Source of the DNA: Chryseobacterium daecheongense | GTDB taxonomy: Bacteria > Bacteroidota > Bacteroidia > Flavobacteriales > Weeksellaceae | Direction of reading: 5' to 3' | Assembly: GCF_003729955.1 (NCBI RefSeq) | Contig: NZ_RJTX01000002.1 | Location: forward strand, 434,001-498,000 | Length of the DNA: 64,000 nucleotides | Part shown: piece by piece, positions 35,001 to 43,416 of the stretch | Layout of the letters: the number at the start of each line of letters is the position of its first letter | Numbering within the stretch: position 1 is the first letter of the stretch | The notes under the pieces: model-generated | The model's database searches: none | Told to the model about the DNA's origin: nothing | Seen by the model: the letters and a program-made list of their open reading frames with translations, nothing else | Translations under genes and position numbers: made by a program

Positions 35001-35997
35001 CGGGCTGGAAACCATAGAAAAAATCAAAGAATTATTCAGCTCGCAAGGAGAGCATTCACCGCTTGTTGTTTTGCATACTTCTTCAGAAGAACATGACGTT
35101 CTCAACTCCTTCCGCCGTGATGAAAACTCATATTTTTTACTTAAACCTATAAAATCAGAAGACCTATATAAAACCTTAAAAAGAGCTTCATTACACAATG
35201 GAAAAGAAATTAGCGGACCGGTTCCGGTTCCGGAAACAAAGCCTTCTCTGTTTCCGTCCTCTCTTCAGGTTTTATTAGTGGATGATAATCCCGTCAATAT
35301 GGTGCTTAATCATAAAATGATGAAATCATTGATTCCGGATGCACAGTTAACGGAGGCAACAGACGGTCTTCAGGCTTTGAATCAATGTAAAGCGCAACAT
35401 TTTGATCTCATATTGATGGATGTTCAGATGCCGGTAATGGACGGGATTGAAGCTACGAAGCAAATACGTTTACTGTCAGATTATTCAACCGTTCCTATCA
35501 TCGGAGTTACGGCAGGAAATGTTTTAGGGGAAAAAGAAAAATGCCTTGAAGCGGGAATGAGCGATTTTCTTCCTAAACCTTTGAGGCAGAATGATCTTTT
35601 GGAAATGTTGAGCAAGCATCTTATCAACAATGATCATAATGCAAAAGAAGATATTCCTTTAGAATTTGAAAAACATCTTGATATGAACCTTTTAAATGAA
35701 CAAACCGGAGATGATGAGGATTTTAAAAAAGTGTTTCTGAATTTGGTTATACAGGAACTTAGCGGATCTCAGGAGGAGTTGAAAAATGCTGCAATGGAGA
35801 GCAACTTAACAGCGGTTAAAGCGCTTCTTCATAAACTTAAAGGAACTGCGGGAGTAGCCGGATTACTCAAGCTTGCCCAGTCTTTTGCCAAATGGGAACA
35901 TCAAATAGATGAAAATAATGATTATGCTTCCATGCAGGAAGAAATCGCTCAGGAAATGAGTATAGGACTGAATTTAATTAAAGGTTTAATAAAATAA
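32095..35997 (+). CDS. Hybrid histidine kinase (GAF-PAS-HisKA-HATPase-REC-REC-HPt)
   Basis: 1300 residues from ATG 32095; a GTG at 32047 is possible. No signal peptide or membrane segment, so cytoplasmic. Order: GAF (about 15-160; [20 protein letters not shown]), four PAS regions (about 175-660), HisKA with [20 protein letters not shown] (His about 679), HATPase ([46 protein letters not shown]), receiver 1 (Asp about 962 in ILMDYHMP), receiver 2 (Asp about 1109 in [12 protein letters not shown]), and a C-terminal HPt domain (His about 1246 in [10 protein letters not shown]). All phosphorelay residues are present. The single-domain receiver protein 10 bases downstream is the likely output or relay partner. 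First gene of the operon leading to the GT2-sulfatase synthase. Confidence 0.93.
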   Translation: [1300 protein letters not shown]

Positions 35998-36007
35998 AAA
36001 ACAATTT

Positions 36008-36364
36008 ATGCTGATTTTAATCGCTGAAGACGACGAACTGATTTTGAAAACTATTGAACACAAATTATTGAAAGAAGGTCATGAAGTGATTCTTACCCGC
36101 AATGGGAAAGAAGCTATTGATACTCTGAAAACTAAAGATGTGGACCTTGCTATTACAGATATCATGATGCCTTTTGCTTCAGGAATTGAAATACTCTCCT
36201 CCATCAAAACAATGGAGAAAAAGATACCCGTTATTATGCTTTCCAGCATGGGACAGGAAGAAGTAGTGCTCAATGCTTTTGATATGGGAGCTTCCGATTT
36301 TATTGTAAAACCGTTCAGCCCCAATGAATTGATGTTAAGAATTAAAAGATTTGCCCCAAAATAA
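36008..36364 (+). CDS. Single-domain response regulator
   Basis: 118 residues, receiver domain only: LILIAEDDELILKTIEHKLL (acidic pair), phospho-Asp in LAITDIMMPFASGIEIL, Ser in VIMLSSMGQEEV, and Lys in FIVKPFSPNELMLRI. There is no DNA-binding output, so it must act by protein interaction, possibly on the membrane proteins encoded next (HEAT protein and synthase). It sits 10 bases after the hybrid kinase and 7 bases before the HEAT gene, i.e. tightly coupled in one operon. Confidence 0.92.
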   Translation: MLILIAEDDELILKTIEHKLLKEGHEVILTRNGKEAIDTLKTKDVDLAITDIMMPFASGIEILSSIKTMEKKIPVIMLSSMGQEEVVLNAFDMGASDFIVKPFSPNELMLRIKRFAPK

Positions 36365-36371
36365 AATCATA

Positions 36372-37448
36372 ATGCTCCATTTAACCAGCTCAAGTTCAAT
36401 TCATTACCTTTTTCTTGTTTTTTTGGGAATGCTGTCATTGGTTGTATTGTTAATTATAATAGTGCTTATTTACAGCTTTTATCAATATAAAGAATCTACA
36501 CAGATTTCTGAATGGTCCGGTATTATTAATGAAAAAGTAACCGAAACTATCGTATATGATAAAGAAGAAATTTCTCCGAATGATGGCTTCACGGCATTTT
36601 CAGGTTATCCTTTATTCAGAAACTTATTTCTGAAAAAGCTGGTGGAAACGGATAATAAGTTTTCCGGTGCTGCGCAGAATAAAATAAAAGACTTATTTAA
36701 CGATTATAACCTTAAGAACGAAGCTTTTAAAAAACTTGATCAGAAGCAACCCTATCTGATTGCGGGAGGCATACAGGAACTTACGACCATGAATGTTGAA
36801 GAAGCATTGCCAAAAATCTCTTCATTGTTAACCCATCCTTCTGTTCAGGTATATCAGGAAGCCCAATATGCGATGGTAAGCTTTAAGGGTTTTGAAGGAT
36901 TGCATTTTTTGGATACGATATCCACCAAAATTTCAGAATGGCAGCAATTGCGCCTGCTTTTTTCCATTACACATATCCCTTCGGATTATGAGGATACTCT
37001 CAAAAACTGGCTGGAAAGCTCGAATGATACCGTTGTTATTTTCACCCTCCGTCTATTGAAAAAATTTCAGCTCTTATCTTTTTACCCTAAAGTGATGAGT
37101 TTGCTGAACCATCCCTCCGTTGAGGTAAGAATACAGGCAGTAAAAGCTCTTCAGTCACTGGAAAATTCCTCCACAATTACAGAACTTACGGATATTTATC
37201 CTGATCAGCCTTTTGAAGTGCAGTTAGAGATTCTTAGAGTAATGAGGGTTTTGAAGGAGCAATGCTGTGCAGGGTTTTTACAGCAACAGTTGGTGGAAAG
37301 CCCATTTTCAGCAGTTAAAATTTATGCAGCAGAAGCCCTGTTTTCATTAGGTCACCATAATTACCTTGTACAAGTAGCCCATGATGAAGCTTCATCCGAA
37401 CAATTAGTCCAAATTATTAAACACGCTTTACAGGAAAAAATATGCTAG
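36372..37448 (+). CDS. Membrane-anchored HEAT-repeat protein
   Basis: 358 residues starting MLHLTSSSSIHYLF; a TTG 21 bases upstream is less likely. One N-terminal transmembrane segment lies at about 11-37 (FLVFLGMLSLVVLLIIIVLIY). It is followed by a soluble region with HEAT-like helical pairs: LTHPSVQVYQEAQYAMVSFK, LLNHPSVEVRIQAVKALQSL, and SPFSAVKIYAAEALFSLGHH. HEAT repeats form protein-binding solenoids. The gene overlaps the GT2-sulfatase start by 7 bases, implying translational coupling and probably a complex with that enzyme. It could be the receptor for the single-domain response regulator. Confidence 0.85.
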   Translation: MLHLTSSSSIHYLFLVFLGMLSLVVLLIIIVLIYSFYQYKESTQISEWSGIINEKVTETIVYDKEEISPNDGFTAFSGYPLFRNLFLKKLVETDNKFSGAAQNKIKDLFNDYNLKNEAFKKLDQKQPYLIAGGIQELTTMNVEEALPKISSLLTHPSVQVYQEAQYAMVSFKGFEGLHFLDTISTKISEWQQLRLLFSITHIPSDYEDTLKNWLESSNDTVVIFTLRLLKKFQLLSFYPKVMSLLNHPSVEVRIQAVKALQSLENSSTITELTDIYPDQPFEVQLEILRVMRVLKEQCCAGFLQQQLVESPFSAVKIYAAEALFSLGHHNYLVQVAHDEASSEQLVQIIKHALQEKIC

Positions 37449-40400
37449 AATTCTCACACATCGTTTACGAAGTTGTTATATGGTTGTTTTTGCTGTACGG
37501 CTCGGCTGTAGCTATTATTTATGGGTGGATAGGAATTTATGCTTTAGGAGCAGTAATACGCTATAAAAAAGAAAATACATTTACGGATTATAATATTATA
37601 GCAGTCAATCCCAATGCGCCAACCTTTAGTCTTATTGCTCCGGCTTATAATGAAGGAATGACCATTGTGGAAAATGTAAGATCTCTGTTATCGCTTTATT
37701 ACCACAATCTGGAAATTATTATTGTGAATGACGGAAGTAAGGATGATTCTATGCAAAAGCTTATTGAAGCTTATGAGCTGGAATCCATATCTTTTTTCGT
37801 ACAGGGAGAAATTCAAACCAATGCCATAAGAAGCATTTATAAAAGTAAAAATCCGGCTTTTAAAAAACTGATTGTGGTAGACAAGGAAAACGGAGGTAAA
37901 GCAGATGCTCTGAATGTAGGAATCAATGTTTCTTCGGGAGATTATCTTGTTTGTATTGATGTGGATTGTATTCTTGAACAGGATGCCATCCTCCGCCTGG
38001 CAAAGCCATTTCTGGAAGAAACGGATAAAAAGATCATTGCCTGTGGCGGAGTGATCCGTCTTGCCAACAACTGTAAAATTGAAAATGGCAAAGTGGTGGA
38101 TGTCAATATGCCTAAAACATTATTAGGTAAAACACAGGCTTTAGAATATATCAGAGCTTTTGTATTAGGAAGAATGGCTTGGTCACGGGCTTCCGGACTT
38201 ATCTTGATTTCGGGTGCTTTTGGTGTTTTCGACAGAAAAATAGTATTAGCTTGTGGCGGATATGACAAGAATACGGTGGGAGAAGATATGGAGTTGGTTG
38301 TACGTATGCGAAAGTATATGGAAGAAAGGAAAGAGCCTTATGAAGTGATTACGGTTCCGGATCCTTTATGCTGGACCGAAGTTCCTGAAACCAAAGAAAT
38401 CCTTAAAAAACAACGTAACAGATGGATGCGGGGTACTATGGAAACCCTTTGGAAACATCGTAAACTGATGTTTAATCCAAAATATGGCAAACTAGGAATG
38501 ATCAGCCTCCCGTATTGGTTCTTTTTTGAGTTTCTGGGGCCATTGGTGGAATTTCTGGGATATATCATTTTTATTGTTTTTTTATTGCTGGGAATTATCA
38601 ATTGGCCATTTTTCACCGTATTGTTTGCCTTAGTGATCTCCACAGGTTTTCTTTATTCTATCTATGGGATTTTGGTAGATTTGGTCAGTCATCAAGTCTA
38701 TACCAAAAGAAAAGATTTTCTTACATTAATAGTGACAGCATTTTTAGAGCCATTCTATTTTCATCCAGTTGTTGTAAAAGCAGGTGTTCAGGGATTTGTA
38801 GATTATTTTAAAAAAGCTCACGGTTGGGGTGAGATGACCAGGCAAGGTTTCAATCAGAGTCACAACCATTTACCTTTGAAAAAAAGAATAACAGCAGTCC
38901 TTCAAAATGGACTCAGAAGATGGGGAATGCTGGCTACGGTATTTGTGATATTATTTTTAGTAGGAGTAATAGCCGAATGGTTATGGTACAGATACTATTT
39001 TCCTTCCTTTAACGGTTCAATCATTATAGAAAAACTGTTTCTGAATAATCTGGTGTTTATTTTGAAGCTGATATTCGGGATGGGGGCTTTCTATCTGATT
39101 TTCAATTTCATCAAAGAAAGCTGGGCGAAAACGATAACTATTATTCTTGGGTCATTCGTTGTTGTGGTACAATATATCCTGTTCTTATATTTTTCCGAAA
39201 CCCACAATTTGCTGGGAGCAGATATTCTATATTACAGCAAAGAAGAAATAAAACAGATTTTACAGGCAGGAGGAATGCTTGATTTTAAACACTTTGCCTT
39301 ATTGGGGATTTTAATTATGGTATCTTGTATTCCTTTCTGGCTGGCTTCAAAATCTGCATTTAAAACCATTTACATCGGGTTAGGATTTTTATGCCTGGGT
39401 GCATTGGCATTTTGTATTCCTGAAAACATTCTTGCCTTCACTACTAAAGGTTATTCTTCTAATGAATTCAGCCAGAATGCGGCAAAGAGCAAATGGGCTT
39501 ATTTTCTAGGCTCAAATACAGATAATTTTATAAGTGAGCATCCCGAAATCAATGAACTTTGGGAAGATACGGATCAGTTTACGATAAACTCCGAAATGTT
39601 GAATCAAAATTTCCCATTTTGGAGAAAAGAAAACACCTATGACTTTCTGGGATCTTATCTGAACCTTTCCGAAAATGTTCCTAACCTTGTTTTTGTTGTA
39701 ATGGAAGGTTTTGGACATGCTTATACATCCCCTAAAGGGTATGTAGGTAATTTTACTCCTTTCCTGGATTCTCTGGCGGGAAAAAGCCTGTACTGGGAGA
39801 ATTGTTTAAGTTCGGCAGGAAGAACATTTGGCGCACTCCCTACGCTTACAGGATCTTTACCCTTTGGAAAAAATGGTTTCCTGGAAATAAGAGATACCCC
39901 GGATCATTTTAACCTCTACAATGTTTTGAAAGCAAATGGATTTGAAACGGGATTCTATTACGGAGGCCATGCTTCATTTGACCGATATAAAGAATTTTTG
40001 GAATACAGTCATGTGGATCATATTATAGATCAGACTTCATTCGGGAAATTTTATCGTAAGCTTCCTGCTAATAACGGGGAAAGCTGGGGCTATGAAGATC
40101 AGGCTGTTTTCACAAAAATGCAGGAGGTGCAACAACCGGTTGGGGCTCCCTATTTTAATATGATTCTTACATTATCAACTCATAATCCTTTTTTAATTAA
40201 TAATAGGGAATATTACGAAAAGAAGTATAATCAAAGACTGCATTCCAATCAGTTATCTGCTGATCAAAAGAAATGGGCTTCTGGTCATAAAAACCAACTG
40301 ATTTCTGTCTTGAATGCAGATGATGCGTTGAGAAGATTTTTCGAAAACTACAGTAAACGTCCTGATTTTTCCAATACGATTTTTGTAATCACCGGAGATC

Positions 40401-40870
40401 ACAGTATGCCTGAAATTACTCTGCAGTCTAAAATAGACCGTTATCATGTGCCTTTACTGATCTATTCCCCAATGCTTAAAGAATCTAAGCATTTTCATAA
40501 AATAGTGAGTCATTTTGATGTTGCCCCTTCCATTTTAGCGTATTATAGAAATAATTATGCAATCAAGACTCCCACAACCGTTGCCTGGGTTGGAAGAGGC
40601 CTTTCGCCGGATTCCGAGGTAAATAAAACAGGTATCCCTATCATGCAAAGTAAAAATCAGCTTGTTGATTTTGTCTATGGGAAATATTATATGGAAGACG
40701 GAGAATTATTTACACTGGAGAACATGGAAGAGAATGCAGCAGACGATCCTGTAGCTTTGAAACAGATTAATGGATACTTCAAAGAATTTAAAAAAATGAA
40801 TTCCAGGTTTTATACAGCCGGAAAGCTGATGCCGGATTCAGTAGTGATCAATTTTATGAAGAAGAGATAG
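37442..40870 (+). CDS. Fused processive GT2 glycosyltransferase and LtaS-type sulfatase-fold transferase
   Basis: 1142 residues in one uninterrupted frame. Residues 1-480: membrane GT2 synthase like PgaC/YaiP/hyaluronan synthase, with VNDGSKDD (Asp97), CIDVDC (DxD 173-175), VGEDMEL (Asp282), QRNRW (324-328), and membrane segments at the N-terminus and about 355-425. Residues 495-675: further hydrophobic segments. Residues 700-1090: alkaline-phosphatase/sulfatase fold of the lipoteichoic-acid-synthase group, with metal Glu in VVMEGFG (755), nucleophile Thr in GRTFGAL (795), STHNPF (His914) and TGDHSMP (Asp986-His987). Both active sites look intact. It probably builds a beta-linked polysaccharide across the inner membrane and adds a phospho-substituent (glycerol phosphate or phosphoethanolamine) on the outer side; that combined activity is inferred. 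Confidence 0.92.
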   Translation: MLEFSHIVYEVVIWLFLLYGSAVAIIYGWIGIYALGAVIRYKKENTFTDYNIIAVNPNAPTFSLIAPAYNEGMTIVENVRSLLSLYYHNLEIIIVNDGSKDDSMQKLIEAYELESISFFVQGEIQTNAIRSIYKSKNPAFKKLIVVDKENGGKADALNVGINVSSGDYLVCIDVDCILEQDAILRLAKPFLEETDKKIIACGGVIRLANNCKIENGKVVDVNMPKTLLGKTQALEYIRAFVLGRMAWSRASGLILISGAFGVFDRKIVLACGGYDKNTVGEDMELVVRMRKYMEERKEPYEVITVPDPLCWTEVPETKEILKKQRNRWMRGTMETLWKHRKLMFNPKYGKLGMISLPYWFFFEFLGPLVEFLGYIIFIVFLLLGIINWPFFTVLFALVISTGFLYSIYGILVDLVSHQVYTKRKDFLTLIVTAFLEPFYFHPVVVKAGVQGFVDYFKKAHGWGEMTRQGFNQSHNHLPLKKRITAVLQNGLRRWGMLATVFVILFLVGVIAEWLWYRYYFPSFNGSIIIEKLFLNNLVFILKLIFGMGAFYLIFNFIKESWAKTITIILGSFVVVVQYILFLYFSETHNLLGADILYYSKEEIKQILQAGGMLDFKHFALLGILIMVSCIPFWLASKSAFKTIYIGLGFLCLGALAFCIPENILAFTTKGYSSNEFSQNAAKSKWAYFLGSNTDNFISEHPEINELWEDTDQFTINSEMLNQNFPFWRKENTYDFLGSYLNLSENVPNLVFVVMEGFGHAYTSPKGYVGNFTPFLDSLAGKSLYWENCLSSAGRTFGALPTLTGSLPFGKNGFLEIRDTPDHFNLYNVLKANGFETGFYYGGHASFDRYKEFLEYSHVDHIIDQTSFGKFYRKLPANNGESWGYEDQAVFTKMQEVQQPVGAPYFNMILTLSTHNPFLINNREYYEKKYNQRLHSNQLSADQKKWASGHKNQLISVLNADDALRRFFENYSKRPDFSNTIFVITGDHSMPEITLQSKIDRYHVPLLIYSPMLKESKHFHKIVSHFDVAPSILAYYRNNYAIKTPTTVAWVGRGLSPDSEVNKTGIPIMQSKNQLVDFVYGKYYMEDGELFTLENMEENAADDPVALKQINGYFKEFKKMNSRFYTAGKLMPDSVVINFMKKR

Positions 40871-40881
40871 ACTGAATAATA

Positions 40882-42129
40882 CTAGAATTTTTTGGTGTAT
40901 CCTAATGTAATGTCAAACTGGTTTCCTTTTTCATTGGGGCGGAATTCCTGATTGTAATACATCGTGGAAAGTGAGAATAGATTGGTTTTGTTAATTGAGA
41001 AATTATATTCACCGCCTATTTTAAATGTTTTAAGCTTGAAGGTTTCATTCTCGAGAAGATTATTACGATATTCTTCCGGGCTTATTCCTGTTCCTGCCTG
41101 AAGAGCAAAATAATCCTGTGCTCCTTTGGTATAATAACGGACCGTCCCTGTATAAGAATGTGAAATATTCTCTCTGTCCGGAGTGATGTAAGTTCGGATA
41201 TTAAACCAGAAATTTTTGTAATATTTTCCTACCGAAGCAGTGTACATCCAGATACTATTGTTGAAATAAAGCTGTCTGTAACCGATTTCCGCTTCAAAAC
41301 TATGAGGAAGATTAGCATTTAAAGAAACACCGGTTCTGTATTTTGGAAATATGCCTACATCATTGGAATACCCACCACCTACATAAAGATAAAATGTTTT
41401 GGATAATTTAGGATATGCTTCCAGTTCTATTTGAGTACCATTTTCTCCGAACTTATTGGCGTAATTCCCTCTGAGAATGAAGGAGCCTATGGAAGTTATT
41501 CTTTTATAGCTTATTCCTACAATGTGCCAGTCTTGATCAAACTGTTTATCAAAATGGGAATAGTTGTAAATAACACCCAAGGCATTTTTAGAGGTAATTT
41601 CATTTATTTTGATAGCTAAAGCTCTTGCTTCCGTATTTTTCGGGTTGATGGATAACAGACTATTAATTGCTTTTTCCGCTTCCGGATAATCGTTATTACT
41701 GTAGTATACTTTTGCTTTTAATAATAAAAGAGCTTCGGATTGAGGATGATACGTAAGACCTTTATCAAGAATTTCAATGGCTTTGTCATACTGATCATTC
41801 CAATATTCTAAAGAAGCATAAGCAATAAAATAATCTTCATCCTTAATATCCTTTTTCCCTAAATCTTCAAATACCGCTCTTGCAGAGGCCAGATCCTTAT
41901 TCCAGGTATAGACTCTTCCTAAAAAAATCGAAATATCCGTATAATCAGGAGCTTTTTCCAACGCCTGTTTAGCAAGTATAATAGAAGCGTTGTAATCTTT
42001 TTGTTCAAAAGCAGTTGTACGCGCTTTAGCGAATAATTCGTCTGCCGACAGATTTTCCTGACTGTAAAAAAAAGGAGAAGAAAGAAGTAATAAAAAGCCT
42101 AGTGATTTTCTTATTGAATATGTAAACAT
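40882..42129 (-). CDS. YaiO-type outer-membrane protein (TPR plus beta-barrel)
   Basis: 415 residues from ATG 42129 with signal peptide SLGFLLLLSSPFFYSQ. Residues 20-180 are TPR repeats (ASIILAKQALEKAPDYTDIS; AYASLEYWNDQYDKAIEILD). Residues 185-415 are amphipathic beta strands ending in LGYTKKF, a typical C-terminal barrel strand with final Phe. This is the YaiO architecture, similar in plan to the PgaA exopolysaccharide exporter. In E. coli yaiO lies beside yaiP, a GT2 gene. Here the gene is convergent with the GT2-sulfatase gene and only 11 bases separate the stops, with no terminator between. A role in moving or anchoring the glycan at the outer membrane is inferred. Confidence 0.88.
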   Translation of the reverse strand: MFTYSIRKSLGFLLLLSSPFFYSQENLSADELFAKARTTAFEQKDYNASIILAKQALEKAPDYTDISIFLGRVYTWNKDLASARAVFEDLGKKDIKDEDYFIAYASLEYWNDQYDKAIEILDKGLTYHPQSEALLLLKAKVYYSNNDYPEAEKAINSLLSINPKNTEARALAIKINEITSKNALGVIYNYSHFDKQFDQDWHIVGISYKRITSIGSFILRGNYANKFGENGTQIELEAYPKLSKTFYLYVGGGYSNDVGIFPKYRTGVSLNANLPHSFEAEIGYRQLYFNNSIWMYTASVGKYYKNFWFNIRTYITPDRENISHSYTGTVRYYTKGAQDYFALQAGTGISPEEYRNNLLENETFKLKTFKIGGEYNFSINKTNLFSLSTMYYNQEFRPNEKGNQFDITLGYTKKF

Positions 42130-42315
42130 TAAGGTCAAAAGTTTTATTTTGTGAATCGTATTTATAATAACAAATATATTGAAGTTTTTTATCAGTAACT
42201 ATATATTGTTATTGTAAACTCGTTTTTTATGGTGATTTATTTCGAATAATCAACGTAAAAATAAGTAGCTGTTTATGTTTTATTCACACAATTAGACTTT
42301 ATCCGAAGCCTGGTT

Positions 42316-42933
42316 TTACAAGTTGTTAAGCTCAGATTGAATATTTTCTTTTGCCTGTTTTTCGTATTTTGATTTAAAATAGTCTGTTTTAAAGATACTT
42401 TCCAGTTCCAGAAAATGCTGGAGAACTTTTTTCCTTCCGGGTTTATATAAAAGATTAGGATAAAAAGAGTATTCCTTTCTTATTTTTTTGGTGTAATCCA
42501 TATAAGTTTCCGGATCTTTTCCAAGGATAGAAAGATCGGCATCCAAAAGATAATTGGTGTCGTGATGGTTGGAGATTTGATGTGTTTTAGTAGCAAGGAT
42601 CTGCTCAAAAACCTCTTTGATGATTGCCTGATCAGTATTTAATTCTTCTAGCCTGGAAACAGCAAATTCAGCACTTTTCTCTTCATTGGCTCTAGAGGTG
42701 GCGTCATAGATGATATCATGGTAAAAAACAGAAAAAGTAATAGCTGTATAATTAAGGATTTGATCTTTTACGGCTTCCAGTTCCAAGAACATATTTTCCA
42801 AATGATCAAGATTATGATAAAATCTTCCTTTTTCGGAATGTTTTTTCTCGATTTTCAACCATAAGTTTTCTATGAGATCCCGGTTTTCCGAAAACTTCAG
42901 GCAATTCTGTAAAAACCTTTCTTTCAAATCCAT
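42316..42933 (-). CDS. HD-domain predicted metal-dependent phosphohydrolase
   Basis: 205 residues from MDLKERFLQNCLK; an in-frame start 48 bases upstream would overlap the rhodanese gene. Shows the HD pattern: GRFYHNLDHLENMF (His), FSVFYHDIIYDAT (HD pair), and DADLSILGKDPETYMDY (final Asp). Family members are predicted phosphohydrolases without settled substrate. Follows the rhodanese gene by 31 bases on the same strand, probably one transcript. Confidence 0.82.
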   Translation of the reverse strand: MDLKERFLQNCLKFSENRDLIENLWLKIEKKHSEKGRFYHNLDHLENMFLELEAVKDQILNYTAITFSVFYHDIIYDATSRANEEKSAEFAVSRLEELNTDQAIIKEVFEQILATKTHQISNHHDTNYLLDADLSILGKDPETYMDYTKKIRKEYSFYPNLLYKPGRKKVLQHFLELESIFKTDYFKSKYEKQAKENIQSELNNL

Positions 42934-42964
42934 TTTGAATAATTTGAGATAAAAAAAGGAACTT

Positions 42965-43264
42965 CTAAAAAGTTCCTCCATTTGCTTCCAAAGTTGCTTT
43001 CAATTCAGCCCAGCCACCGCCGTTATAGCCTTCTTTTAATCCTTGTGAGTTGAGATATTCCAATGCCTTACCGCTTCTGTTTCCACTTCGGCAGAATAAG
43101 ATCACAGGCTTTTCAATAGAAAGGATTTCCTCTTTTCTATCTTCCACTTCACCTAAAGGGATATTTTTAGCACCTTCTATATTTCCGTCCATTTCCAGTT
43201 CCATAGGTTCACGAACGTCAATTAATTCATAATTTCCTGATTGTAATACTTCTGTTAGCGACAT
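42965..43264 (-). CDS. Rhodanese-like domain protein
   Basis: 99 residues, a single rhodanese domain: YELIDVREPMELEMDG, then the active-site loop LFCRSGNRSGKALEYL with catalytic Cys, and EGYNGGGWAEL. Cytoplasmic sulfurtransferase of the small GlpE/PspE-like type. Transcribed with the HD gene downstream. Confidence 0.93.
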   Translation of the reverse strand: MSLTEVLQSGNYELIDVREPMELEMDGNIEGAKNIPLGEVEDRKEEILSIEKPVILFCRSGNRSGKALEYLNSQGLKEGYNGGGWAELKATLEANGGTF

Positions 43265-43383
43265 AATAAATTGTTTTTTAGTCTTGAATAAGAGTAACGA
43301 AAATACGCAAAATTTTGCGGACTTCTTAATAGTTCCTAGAGATATTTTAAATGATAGGTGAAAGAGAAACTATGAAAATAAAA

Positions 43384-43405
43384 AAGCCATCTATTCAGAT
43401 GGCTT
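43384..43405 (-). terminator. Hairpin terminator of OM barrel gene
   Basis: Stem AAGCCATCT / AGATGGCTT with loop ATTC; the A-run on its left is a U-tract in minus-strand RNA. It lies just downstream of the stop of the 43.4-44.6 kb gene. Confidence 0.8.
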
Positions 43406-43416
43406 GCATTTTAAAT

